From Gemmobacter caeruleus (GTDB taxonomy: Bacteria; Pseudomonadota; Alphaproteobacteria; Rhodobacterales; Rhodobacteraceae): a DNA stretch of 64,000 nt. A program made the position numbers and the translations under genes. This document shows, piece after piece, positions 50,383-58,833 of this stretch. The stretch lies in NCBI RefSeq assembly GCF_008271655.1, contig NZ_VKKX01000011.1, forward strand, positions 62,001-126,000, given 5' to 3'. Positions within the stretch are counted from its first letter, which is position 1, and every line of letters starts with the position of its first letter. The notes beneath the pieces are model-generated. The model worked only from the letters and a program-made list of their open reading frames with translations. It was not told the origin of the DNA and did no database searches.

Positions 50383-51215
50383 CCGGCTATTACGCCCCGC
50401 CCGGCGGCCTGCCGCCGCAAACCGCGCTGATGACGCAGCGCGCCGTGTTCACCGAGGCCTATGCCTTTATCCCGAAGGGCTGCTTTTCCGATATCGTCAC
50501 CAGCTATCTGCCGGGCTGGACGAAGACCCGGCTCTGGCTGATCGCGCGGCCGATGACCGGCTTTGCCGAGACCTTCAGCCAATATGTGATGGAGGTGGCG
50601 CCCGGCGGCGGGTCGGACGCGCCCGATGCCGAAAACGGCGCCGAACACTGGCTGTTCTTCACCGCTGGCCTCGCCACGCTGACCATCGACGGCGCGGGAT
50701 ATGAGATGGATGCCGGCGGCTATGCCTATATCCCCCCCGGCGCGCGCTGGACACTGCTGGCCGAAGGCGCGGCGCCGGCGCGGTTCCACTGGCTGCGCAA
50801 GCTTTACGAACCCGCGCCGGGCGTCGCGATGCCCGAGGCGATCGTGATCAATGAGCGTGACGTGCCGGTGCGCTGGATGCCCGATACCGGCGAACGCTGG
50901 GGCACGACCCGCTTTGTCGAACCCGAAGACCTGCGCCACGATGCCCATGTGAACATCGTGACCTTCCGCCCCGGCGGCGTGATCCCCTTCGAGGAAACGC
51001 ATGTGATGGAGCACGGGCTTTATGTGCTGGAGGGGAAGGCTGTCTACAAGCTGAACCAGGACTGGGTCGAGGTGGAGGCAGGCGATTTCATGTGGCTGCG
51101 CGCCTATTGCCCGCAGGCCTGCTATGCCGCCGGGCCGGGGCCGTTCCGCTATCTGCTCTACAAGGATGTGAACCGCCACGCCAAGCTGCGCGGGCCGGGG
51201 GCCTTTGGGCGATGA
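50379..51215 (+). CDS. allE: (S)-ureidoglycine aminohydrolase
   Basis: A 278-residue bicupin. Motifs PKGCFSDIVTSYLPGWTKTRLWLIARPMTGFAETFSQY near residue 30 and the C-terminal VIPFEETHVMEHGLYVLEGKAVYKL, with metal ligands His, Glu and His, match AllE/UGHAI. It deaminates ureidoglycine to ureidoglycolate. ATG overlaps the previous stop. Here it feeds AllA next door. Confidence 0.92.
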   Translation: MTGYYAPPGGLPPQTALMTQRAVFTEAYAFIPKGCFSDIVTSYLPGWTKTRLWLIARPMTGFAETFSQYVMEVAPGGGSDAPDAENGAEHWLFFTAGLATLTIDGAGYEMDAGGYAYIPPGARWTLLAEGAAPARFHWLRKLYEPAPGVAMPEAIVINERDVPVRWMPDTGERWGTTRFVEPEDLRHDAHVNIVTFRPGGVIPFEETHVMEHGLYVLEGKAVYKLNQDWVEVEAGDFMWLRAYCPQACYAAGPGPFRYLLYKDVNRHAKLRGPGAFGR

Positions 51216-51249
51216 GCGCGCATTTTCGTCGAAAATGCGGGGGTGCGGG

Positions 51250-51732
51250 ATGGTGATCGTGGCGCAACCGCTGACCGCCGCGGCCTTTGCGCCCTTTGGC
51301 GACGTGCTGGCGGCGACGGGCGATTTCCGGCTGATCAACGAGGGGTTCTGCCAGCGCCACCATGACCGGGCAAAGCTGGATTTCGGCCCCGGCGGCCGGG
51401 CGGGCATCTCCATCTTCAAGGCGGTGCCGCGTGTCCTGCCCTATGTCTTTGATCTGGTGGAGCGTCACCCCGAGGGCAGCCAGGCCTTCGTGCCGATGTC
51501 GGATGACCCGTTCCTGGTGATCGTTGCCCCGGATGAGGGCGGCCGGCCCGGCACGCCGCTGGCCTTTGTCACCGATGGCGCCCAGGGCATCAACTTTCAC
51601 CGGGGCACCTGGCATGGGGTGCTGACGCCCCTGCACGCGCCGGGGCTGTTTGCCGTGATCGACCGCATCGGCCCCACCCCCAATCTGGAAGAGCATCGCT
51701 ACGCGCAGCCCTTCACGATCCCTCCGCCCTGA
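51250..51732 (+). CDS. allA: Ureidoglycolate lyase
   Basis: A 160-residue cupin-like enzyme splitting ureidoglycolate into glyoxylate and urea. AAFAPFGDVLAA at the start, INEGFCQRHHDRAKLDF, the FKAVPRVLPYVFDLVERHPEGSQAFVP core and NFHRGTWHGVLTPL with metal and substrate His. A longer start (51205) adds 15 residues that look unlike the family, so ATG 51250 is preferred. Confidence 0.93.
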   Translation: MVIVAQPLTAAAFAPFGDVLAATGDFRLINEGFCQRHHDRAKLDFGPGGRAGISIFKAVPRVLPYVFDLVERHPEGSQAFVPMSDDPFLVIVAPDEGGRPGTPLAFVTDGAQGINFHRGTWHGVLTPLHAPGLFAVIDRIGPTPNLEEHRYAQPFTIPPP

Positions 51733-51820
51733 AGGCGGCGGTTCTAACCGGACCGCGACCCTCGGGGGAGGCGCGGAGACGGCGCGAAAAAACAACATCC
51801 CCCGCAGGAAAGGGATATTG

Positions 51821-53302
51821 ATGACAACCTCCTCCGTGCATCCGGTGGACGAGATCCTGCCACCGCAAAAGCTGTTCACGCTGGGGCTGCAACATGTGCT
51901 GGTGATGTATGCCGGCGCCGTTGCGGTGCCGCTGATCGTGGGACGCGCGCTCAAGCTGGAACCGGCCGATGTGGCCTTTCTGATCTCGGCCGATCTGTTC
52001 GTCTGCGGTATCGCGACGCTCATTCAGTCGCTGGGCGCGACGCAATGGTTCGGCATCCGCCTGCCGGTGATGATGGGCGTGACCTTCGCCGCCGTGGGGC
52101 CGATGGTCGCCATGGCCAATGCCAATGGCGGGCCCGAGGGCGCGCGGGCGATCTTTGGCGCCATCATCGCGGCGGGCATCATCTCCATGCTGATCGCGCC
52201 GCTGGTGTCGCGCATGCTGCGCTTCTTTCCGCCGGTGGTGACGGGCACGATCATCCTGGTGATCGGGGTCAGCCTGATGCGGATCGGCATCAACTGGATC
52301 TTCGGCAACCCCGTCGGGCCGACCGCGCCGATGATCGTCGATCCCGCCCATGCCGACTGGCTCAAGGCCGCGACCGAGGGCGCGGTGGCCGCAGGGCTGC
52401 CCGAGGTGCCGGCGAAACTGGCGGCGGCGCCGACGATGCCGAACCCGGCCTACGCCCCCCTGGGCAATATCGGCGTTTCGGCCATCGTGCTGGTGTCGAT
52501 TCTCATGATCGCGCGCTTTGTCAAGGGGTTCATCGCCAATATCTCGGTGCTGCTGGGCATCGTCATCGGCTGTCTTGTCGCCATCGCGACCGGCGCCATG
52601 ACCTTTGGCAAGGTGGCCGAGGCCAAGGCCTTTGCCCTGATCACGCCGTTCCATTTCGGCATGCCGAGCTTTGATCCGGTGATGATCGTGACCATGGTTC
52701 TGGTCATGATCGTCGTGATGATCGAATCGACCGGCATGTTCCTCGCGCTTGGCGACATGACCGGCAAGAAGGTCGATCAGGCGGCGCTTTCCGCCGGGCT
52801 GCGCACCGATGGTCTGGGCACGCTGATCGGCGGTATCTTCAACACCTTCCCCTATACCTCGTTCAGCCAGAATGTCGGGCTTGTCGGCGTGACGGGCATC
52901 AAGAGCCGCTTTGTCTGCGTCGCGGGCGGGGTGATCCTGATCGTGCTGGGGCTGATCCCCAAGATGGGGGCGCTGGTCGAAAGCATCCCGACCATGGTGC
53001 TGGGCGGCGCGGGCCTTGTGATGTTCGGCATGGTGGCGGCGACCGGGGTGCGCATCCTGGCGGGGGTGAACTTCACCACCAATCGCAACAACCTTTTCAT
53101 CGTGGCGGTCAGCCTCGGCTTCGGGATGATCCCGCTCATCGCGCCGAATTTCAAGCAATGGATGCCGCATGGCATTCACCCGCTGATCGAAAGCGGCATC
53201 CTGCTGGCCTCGATCGCGGCGGTGCTGCTCAATGCCTTCTTCAACGGCGCCTCGGGCAGCATGGAGGATGCGCGGGCGGCGGCGGCGAAGGCCGATCACT
53301 GA
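51821..53302 (+). CDS. NCS2-family nucleobase (urate/xanthine) permease
   Basis: A 493-residue transporter with about 14 hydrophobic helices. Motifs IQSLGATQWFGIRLPVMMGVTFAAVGPM, FPPVVTGTIILVIGVSLM and the family's SSFPYT-type region NTFPYTSFSQNVGLVGVTGI lie in the expected order. The position at the end of the urate operon suggests uptake of urate or xanthine. ATG 51821 follows AGGAAAGGG; a TTG three bases earlier is less likely. A terminator follows. Confidence 0.92.
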   Translation: MTTSSVHPVDEILPPQKLFTLGLQHVLVMYAGAVAVPLIVGRALKLEPADVAFLISADLFVCGIATLIQSLGATQWFGIRLPVMMGVTFAAVGPMVAMANANGGPEGARAIFGAIIAAGIISMLIAPLVSRMLRFFPPVVTGTIILVIGVSLMRIGINWIFGNPVGPTAPMIVDPAHADWLKAATEGAVAAGLPEVPAKLAAAPTMPNPAYAPLGNIGVSAIVLVSILMIARFVKGFIANISVLLGIVIGCLVAIATGAMTFGKVAEAKAFALITPFHFGMPSFDPVMIVTMVLVMIVVMIESTGMFLALGDMTGKKVDQAALSAGLRTDGLGTLIGGIFNTFPYTSFSQNVGLVGVTGIKSRFVCVAGGVILIVLGLIPKMGALVESIPTMVLGGAGLVMFGMVAATGVRILAGVNFTTNRNNLFIVAVSLGFGMIPLIAPNFKQWMPHGIHPLIESGILLASIAAVLLNAFFNGASGSMEDARAAAAKADH

Positions 53303-53317
53303 ACCCGACATGCGATG

Positions 53318-53348
53318 TCGCCCCCGGCCTTGCCGCCGGGGGCGATTT
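53318..53348 (+). terminator. Terminator after the permease
   Basis: TCGCCCCCGGC pairs with GCCGGGGGCGA across CTTGCC, followed by TTTGC. It separates the urate genes from the kinase pair. Confidence 0.75.
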
Positions 53349-53364
53349 GCTGTTGGGTCGGGGT

Positions 53365-54375
53365 ATGACCGATACAAGCCTTGCCCCGATCCTCAGCGCG
53401 GCGCCGCCCGGCCATACGGCGGAAGACAGCCTTGACCTGCTGACCCGGCATTGGGGCCTGACAGGCCGGCTGGATCGGCTGACATCCGAGCGGGATCTGA
53501 ACTGGCGGGTGACGTCGCCAGAGGGGCGCTTCGTGCTGAAATTCGCCAATGCGGCCGAGGATCCGGCGGTGACGCGGTTCCAGAACGGCGCGCTGGATCA
53601 TGTCGCGGCGCGCGATCCGGCCCTGCCGGTGCCCCGGGTGATCCGCAGCCTGACCGGCGCGCCCGATGTGACACTTCCCGATGGCAGCCTGCTGCGGCTG
53701 CTGAGCTGGGTTGACGGGGTGCCGATGCACCTGACTGCCTCCAGCCCGGCGCAGCGGCGCGTTCTGGGGGCGATGGCGGCGCGGCTGACCCGCGCGCTGG
53801 AGGGGTTTGACCACCCCGCGGCCAACCATGAACTGCAATGGGATCTGAAACAGGCCGCCGGCCTGCGCCCGCTCTTGCCCGCCATTGCCGATGCCGGGCT
53901 GCGCGCGCGTTGTGGCGGCTGGCTCGACTGGTTCGACAGGGTCCGCCCCCGGCTTGATCGCCTGCCCTGGCAGGTCGTTCATGCCGATCTCAACCCGCAT
54001 AACGTGCTTTGCGCGCCGGACGATCCCGACCGCATCGCCGGCGTGCTGGATTTCGGCGATATGGTGCGCACGCCGCGCATCTGCGATCTGGCGGTGGCGG
54101 CGGCCTATCATGTGCAGCCCGGCGCCGGGCTGGCCTCGCTGGCCGAGGTGACGGCGGGCTGGGCCGCGATCCTGCCGCTGACGCCGGACGAGGCCGCGCT
54201 GCTGCCCGGCCTGACGGCGCTGCGCATGGTCACCACGCTGGCCCTGACCAGCCACCGCGCCGCGCGCTGGCCCGACAATGCCGTCTATATCCTGCGCAAT
54301 TTCCCCTCGGCCGAGGCGGGGCTTCTGGCCCTGCCGCCGGCCCCTGATGACCTGACCCAAGGACCGATGCCATGA
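53365..54375 (+). CDS. APH-fold kinase, hydroxylysine kinase (AGPHD1)-like
   Basis: A 336-residue aminoglycoside-phosphotransferase-fold kinase. ATP/Mg motifs FVLKFANAAED (Lys), the catalytic Asp in VVHADLNPHNVLCAP (about residue 200) and GVLDFGDMVRTPRICDLAVA (Asp) are intact. It overlaps the next gene, encoding an AGXT2L-like phospho-lyase. Pairing of AGPHD1-type kinases and AGXT2L-type lyases is known for 5-hydroxylysine and related amino alcohols, so kinase and lyase likely form one path. The ATG was chosen at the family's start after the terminator; upstream frame reads into the permease gene. Confidence 0.82.
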   Translation: MTDTSLAPILSAAPPGHTAEDSLDLLTRHWGLTGRLDRLTSERDLNWRVTSPEGRFVLKFANAAEDPAVTRFQNGALDHVAARDPALPVPRVIRSLTGAPDVTLPDGSLLRLLSWVDGVPMHLTASSPAQRRVLGAMAARLTRALEGFDHPAANHELQWDLKQAAGLRPLLPAIADAGLRARCGGWLDWFDRVRPRLDRLPWQVVHADLNPHNVLCAPDDPDRIAGVLDFGDMVRTPRICDLAVAAAYHVQPGAGLASLAEVTAGWAAILPLTPDEAALLPGLTALRMVTTLALTSHRAARWPDNAVYILRNFPSAEAGLLALPPAPDDLTQGPMP

Positions 54376-55658
54376 CCCGCGACACCATGCCCAATGCCTT
54401 CCGCGCCGGTGCGGTTGACCTGCCCCCGGCCGAGGCCGCGCTGGTCGCCCGGCGGCAGGCAGCGCTTGGCCCGGCCTATCGGCTGTTCTATGAACGCCCG
54501 CTGCATCTGGTGCGCGGCCAAGGCGTCTGGCTTCACGATGCCGAGGGGCGGGCCTATCTCGACACCTATAACAACGTGGCCTCCTGCGGGCATTGCCACC
54601 CGCGCATCGTGCAGGCCATGGCCGATCAGGCGGCGACTTTTGCCAGCCATACCCGCTATCTGCATGACGGCGTGTTGCGGCTGGCCGAACGGCTGCTGGC
54701 GACCCTGCCGCCCGAGATCGGCCACATGATGTTCACCTGCACCGGGTCAGAGGCCAATGACCTCGCGCTGCGCATCGCGCGGGCGGCGACAGGGGGCAGC
54801 GGCATCATCGTCACCGAAAACGCCTATCACGGGGTCACGGCGGCGGTGGCGGGGTTTTCGCCCTCGCTCGGGCCGGGGGTGCCGCTTGATCCGCATGTGC
54901 GCGCGGTGCCGGCGCCGATGGGGCGCGACTTCGCCGCCGATGTGCAGGCCGCCATCGACGACCTGATGCGCCACGGCATCAAGCCCGCCGTGCTGATCGC
55001 CGATACGGTGTTTTCCTCGGACGGGGTGATTGTCGATCCGACGATCCTTGCCCCCGCGGTCGCCGCCATCCGCGCCGCGGGCGGGCTGTTCATCGCCGAT
55101 GAGGTGCAGCCCGGTTTCGGACGGCTGGGCCGGGGCATGTGGGGCTTTGCCCGGCACGGGGTCATGCCGGACATGGTCTCGATGGGCAAGCCGATGGGCA
55201 ATGGCTATCCGCTGGCCGGCCTCGCGCTGCGCCCCGAGGTCATCGCCGAATTCGGCGCCCATGCACGCTATTTCAACACGTTCGGTGGCAATGCGGTGGC
55301 GGCGGCGGTCGGCAATGCCGTGCTGGACGTGATCGAGGATGAGAGGCTGATCGCCAATGCCCGCGATGTCGGCGCGGCCTTCGCCACCGGGCTGCGCGAT
55401 CTGGCTAGCCGCCATGCCGCACTCGGCGCGCTGCGTGCCGAAGGGTTGTTCCTCGGACAGGATATCACTACCGACGGCACGCCAGATGCCGCCCGGGCGG
55501 GCCGTATCGTCAATGCCATGCGCGACGAAGGCGTGCTGATCTCGGCCACCGGGCCGAAGGGCCATGTGCTGAAAATCCGCCCGCCGCTGACCTTCAGCCC
55601 CGAGAATGTGGCCTTCTTCCTCGACCGGCTGGAGCGGGTGCTGCGCCGCATCGGCTGA
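54372..55658 (+). CDS. PLP-dependent class III enzyme, AGXT2L phospho-lyase-like
   Basis: A 428-residue fold-type I PLP enzyme. YLDTYNNVASCGHCHPRIVQAMADQ (about 58-82) and SHTRYLHDG (about 92-100) match ethanolamine-phosphate/5-phosphohydroxylysine phospho-lyases; the PLP Lys is in MVSMGKPMGNGYPLAG (about 270). Such enzymes eliminate phosphate and ammonia from a phosphorylated amino alcohol, leaving an aldehyde. ATG overlaps the kinase stop (ATGA). The aldehyde formed could be oxidised by one of the aldehyde dehydrogenases in the window (inference). Confidence 0.82.
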   Translation: MTRDTMPNAFRAGAVDLPPAEAALVARRQAALGPAYRLFYERPLHLVRGQGVWLHDAEGRAYLDTYNNVASCGHCHPRIVQAMADQAATFASHTRYLHDGVLRLAERLLATLPPEIGHMMFTCTGSEANDLALRIARAATGGSGIIVTENAYHGVTAAVAGFSPSLGPGVPLDPHVRAVPAPMGRDFAADVQAAIDDLMRHGIKPAVLIADTVFSSDGVIVDPTILAPAVAAIRAAGGLFIADEVQPGFGRLGRGMWGFARHGVMPDMVSMGKPMGNGYPLAGLALRPEVIAEFGAHARYFNTFGGNAVAAAVGNAVLDVIEDERLIANARDVGAAFATGLRDLASRHAALGALRAEGLFLGQDITTDGTPDAARAGRIVNAMRDEGVLISATGPKGHVLKIRPPLTFSPENVAFFLDRLERVLRRIG

Positions 55659-55665
55659 CGCTCTT

Positions 55666-55690
55666 GCCTTTGCTTCTTGCCGAAATACTC
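55666..55690. repeat. Dispersed intergenic element, copy B2
   Basis: GCCTTTGCTTCTTGCCGAAATACTC, 24 of 25 identical to the copy after dapB, then a GGGGCAGCGCCCC stem. It lies between the convergent phospho-lyase-like and GAPDH-like genes. Confidence 0.7.
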
Positions 55691-55734
55691 CGGGGTCCGG
55701 GGCAGCGCCCCGGTCCGCAGGTGCCACAGGCGCC

Positions 55735-56703
55735 TCAGCCCATCAGCCGCGCCACATCCAGCATACGGTTGGAAAAGCCCCATTCATTGTCATACCAGCC
55801 AAAGACCCGTAGCATGCCGCCCCGGGTCACGCGGGTCTCCGGGCAGGCCATGACGATGCTTTCGGGCCGCGCCCGCAGATCGGTCGAGACCAGCGCGCGT
55901 TCGGTCGCGCCGATCACGCCGCCCTCGGCACGAAAGGCCGCGTTCACCGCCGCCACCGTCGCCGGGCGTTCGGTCATCACGCAGAGATCCACCGCCGAGA
56001 CGCTGGCCGTCGGCACCCGCACCGCCGACCCCTCCAGCCGCCCGGCCAGTTCCGGCAGCACCAGATCGACCAGCCGCTGCGCCGATGTCGTCGTGGGCAC
56101 CATCGACAGCGCCGCCGCACGAGACCGGGCGAAATCCGCGGCGGGGGCGTCTACCGTGGGCTGGCTGCCGGTATAACAGTGGATCGTGGTCATCGACCCG
56201 GTCACGATGCCCCATTCGCGATGCAAAAGCCGCGCCAGCGGCGCCAGCGCATTGGTGGTGCAAGAGGCATTCGACACGATGGGCTGATCGGTCAGCCCGG
56301 CCTCATTGGCGCCCAGCACCACCGTAAAATCGGCGGCCTTGGACGGGCCAGAGATCAGCACCCGCCGCGCCCCGGCCCGCAGACCGCGTTCGGCCACCTC
56401 GCGCGCATCGGCACGACCCGTGCATTCCATCACCAGATCGGTGGCATGCAGATCCAGCGTCGAAAGATCGGGCGTGCGGTGCAGCGCGATGGCGCGGCCA
56501 TTGACGATCAGCGCCCCGGTCTCCAGCGCGACACTGCCGCGAAACGGGCCAAAGACGCTGTCATATTCAAACAGATAGGCGCACATTTCCGGGGTGGCGA
56601 TGTCGTTGATGCCGCAGATCTCGATCCCCGGCGCGGCACCCTCGGCCCAGGCGCGCAGCACCGACCGCCCGATCCGGCCAAAGCCATTGATGAAGACGCG
56701 CAT
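55735..56703 (-). CDS. Glyceraldehyde-3-phosphate dehydrogenase-like
   Basis: A 322-residue GAPDH family enzyme. NAD-binding VFINGFGRIGRSVLRAW (residues 3-19), the catalytic Cys in SNASCTTNALAPLAR (about 148-158), the catalytic His in TTIHCYTGSQPTVDAP and GWYDNEWGFSNRMLDV near the end are intact. It differs from standard gap at the phosphate loops (SGPSKAADFTVVLG, DLRARPESI), so the true substrate could be erythrose 4-phosphate or another aldehyde. A palindrome TATTTGATCAAATT lies 60 bp upstream of the ATG, the same 12-bp core as before the aldehyde dehydrogenase at 18.9 kb. Confidence 0.82.
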   Translation of the reverse strand: MRVFINGFGRIGRSVLRAWAEGAAPGIEICGINDIATPEMCAYLFEYDSVFGPFRGSVALETGALIVNGRAIALHRTPDLSTLDLHATDLVMECTGRADAREVAERGLRAGARRVLISGPSKAADFTVVLGANEAGLTDQPIVSNASCTTNALAPLARLLHREWGIVTGSMTTIHCYTGSQPTVDAPAADFARSRAAALSMVPTTTSAQRLVDLVLPELAGRLEGSAVRVPTASVSAVDLCVMTERPATVAAVNAAFRAEGGVIGATERALVSTDLRARPESIVMACPETRVTRGGMLRVFGWYDNEWGFSNRMLDVARLMG

Positions 56704-56762
56704 CCCGGCCTCCTGTTTCCTGCCGCAGATTGACCACGGCGCGCGCCGGGATGCAATTGATT

Positions 56763-56776
56763 TATTTGATCAAATT
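56763..56776 (-). promoter_or_regulatory. Palindrome TATTTGATCAAATT, second copy of the ALDH operator-like site
   Basis: A perfect 12-bp core (ATTTGATCAAAT) identical to that in the site before the aldehyde dehydrogenase and at nearly the same distance (60 bp) from the start codon. A shared repressor or activator is suggested. Confidence 0.6.
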
Positions 56777-56804
56777 GTGACCGATACAAGCCCGCGGGGT
56801 GATT

Positions 56805-57875
56805 TCAGGCGCGTTCTAGTGCGATCAGGTGATTGTCCCACTGCAAGGGCAGCGCGGTCAGCGGCGCCAGCCCGTCCCGCGTCAGCCGCGACAGCGCGCC
56901 ATTGCCATCGGTCACCACAAAGCCGCCCGGCCCGTCGGCCACGCCGCAGGCATCGGCGCGGCGCAGGTTGCGCAGGAAGCTGCCCCGGTCGTCAAACACC
57001 TGCACCGTGCCGCCCTTGGGCGAGGTCAGCGCGATCTCGCCCGTCGCGCGGCCATAGGCGATGGACCCCGCATAGTTGCGCATCGCGTCGCCCAGTTCCA
57101 GCGGCGGGGCGTGAAAGCTCAGCCGGCCGTCGTTCCACAGCGCGAGCAGGGGCGGCATCTCGGCCGGGTCGCCCTCCCATTGCAGGGCGCAGGCGGCGCG
57201 GCCATCGGGCAAGAGCGCCAGGTGGCGGAGCGAGTTCTGCCGCAACGCCTCGGGCGGTTCGGCCAGCGATACCAGCCGCCCCTCGGGCGTCAGGCGCGCC
57301 AGATTGGGCCGCATGGTCGGGATGTTCAGCTTGCTACGGTCGGTCGATTCGGTGGCGATGCCGCCATTGGCGACCAGCAGATCGTCGGAAAACGGCAGGC
57401 GGCGCAGGTCATGCGGGCCGATGCCGTGGCTGGCAATCTCGTCCAGCCGCTGCCAGCTGGTGCTGTCCCACAGCCCGATCCGCCCTTCGGAGGTGTCGGC
57501 CCGCTGCTCGGCGGTGTAAAGCACCGCGCCATCGGCGGAAAAGGTGCCATGCCCGTTGAACTGCCGCCCCTCGGGCGGGGTCAGGCGGGCCTGCACCGTG
57601 CCGCGCGCGCAGTCGATCACCAGCGCGTAAAGGCCGGGGCGGCGGGCAAAGGCCACGGCCAGCGGGCGGCGCGGATGGGCGGTGGCGGCATGGCCGCGCG
57701 CGGGCAGGGGCAGGGCGAACAGGCTGTCGCCGCCGGTGGTCAGCCCGTGCAGGGCAAAGCCCCCCGCATTGGTCTGGGCGGCGGCAAGATAGGCGGGGCT
57801 GCCGGCATCGGCCCAGGTCAGGCCGGGCGCGGCCGTCGCCGCCAGAAGGCTGGTGAGGAAACCGCGGCGCTGCAT
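56805..57875 (-). CDS. DUF1513 family protein, Tat-type signal
   Basis: A 356-residue protein opening with MQRRGFLTSLLAATAAPGL, a twin-arginine-like signal. The body has repeated GHGTFSADG, PHDLRRLPFSDDLLVANGG and LALLPDGRAACALQWEG motifs of a beta-propeller-like DUF1513. It is the last gene of the di-heme oxidoreductase/imelysin unit, 4 nt after imelysin, and probably exported in folded form. Function unknown; the usual context is iron-regulated. Confidence 0.85.
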   Translation of the reverse strand: MQRRGFLTSLLAATAAPGLTWADAGSPAYLAAAQTNAGGFALHGLTTGGDSLFALPLPARGHAATAHPRRPLAVAFARRPGLYALVIDCARGTVQARLTPPEGRQFNGHGTFSADGAVLYTAEQRADTSEGRIGLWDSTSWQRLDEIASHGIGPHDLRRLPFSDDLLVANGGIATESTDRSKLNIPTMRPNLARLTPEGRLVSLAEPPEALRQNSLRHLALLPDGRAACALQWEGDPAEMPPLLALWNDGRLSFHAPPLELGDAMRNYAGSIAYGRATGEIALTSPKGGTVQVFDDRGSFLRNLRRADACGVADGPGGFVVTDGNGALSRLTRDGLAPLTALPLQWDNHLIALERA

Positions 57876-57879
57876 CGGC

Positions 57880-58833
57880 TCAATCCCCGTCCGCGGCGTT
57901 GAAGCCCACGCCCGCCCCCAGGGCAGGGGCAAGCTCTGCCAGCGCCGCATCGCGGGCGGCACGGATGGATTGCGCCAGGATATCGGCCTTGAGCCACATC
58001 TGCGGTTCGGCCAGACGGGCCAGATCGACCGCGCCTGCCTGCGCGATGGCACGGTCAAACGCGGCTTCGGTCTGCGGGATCGGCTGGTGCAACCGGGCTG
58101 CCAGATCGCGCAGCGCCGCGAGCGACAGCGCGATATTGCGCGCCGACCGGCCCGAGGCGCGGGCCTCCGCCCGTTCCGGTCGCGGGGTGTCGAAGGTGCC
58201 CAGCGGTCGGCCGATGCGGGTGTCGGCGTTGAATTCCAGCCCGGTGATCAATGCGGTCAGCAGCGCCTGCCGGGTCTCGGTTTCGGTCAGGTAGCGCCCG
58301 CCGGGGCCGGGATGCAGCAGCGCCGCGGCAAAGCCGTCCTGCCAGCCCGCGCGGGTTTCCGCGGCCATGCGCGCCAGATCGCGCGACAGCGCATGGATCA
58401 GATCGCAGTCATAGCCCTGCGGCGCGGCCTCTGCGTAAAGCAGCCGTTCCAGCCCGAACAGCCCGCGCAGCGCGACCGATTGTTCCGCCATGCTGGCCGG
58501 GGCCAGCACCGCCGGATCGGCGGCGCGGCGCAGCGCCTCGGTCTGGCGGGCGCCGATCCCCTTGGGGTCGGGCCAGAAGGCGATGGCCAGCGCGCGGCCC
58601 TCCTCCTCCACCGGGCCAAGGCGCAGATGGGCGATGCCCAGCCAGGCGTCAAAGGCATCGTTCCAGCGAGCCTGCAAGGGCGCGGCGTCGCAGGTGGTTT
58701 CCGCCGCCAGCGCTGCGGTGGCGGTGGCAAAGCGGGTCAGCCCCGGCAGGGCATGGTCGCGCACGGCCTCGGCCACATCGGCATGGGCGGGGGCCGCGGC
58801 GGCCAGGCACAGAATCAGGCAAAGGCGTTTCAT
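57880..58833 (-). CDS. Imelysin-family protein (second copy), altered metal motif
   Basis: A 317-residue exported protein. Signal peptide MKRLCLILCLAAAAPAHA, then an imelysin/EfeO-type helical bundle (QARWNDAFDAWLGIAHLRLGP onward). In the position of GxHxxE the sequence reads GLFGLERLLY, so the His is replaced by Phe. It overlaps the di-heme oxidoreductase stop by one base (TGATG). Together with the di-heme enzyme and DUF1513 it makes the known iron-associated trio; its own iron binding is doubtful. Confidence 0.82.
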   Translation of the reverse strand: MKRLCLILCLAAAAPAHADVAEAVRDHALPGLTRFATATAALAAETTCDAAPLQARWNDAFDAWLGIAHLRLGPVEEEGRALAIAFWPDPKGIGARQTEALRRAADPAVLAPASMAEQSVALRGLFGLERLLYAEAAPQGYDCDLIHALSRDLARMAAETRAGWQDGFAAALLHPGPGGRYLTETETRQALLTALITGLEFNADTRIGRPLGTFDTPRPERAEARASGRSARNIALSLAALRDLAARLHQPIPQTEAAFDRAIAQAGAVDLARLAEPQMWLKADILAQSIRAARDAALAELAPALGAGVGFNAADGD

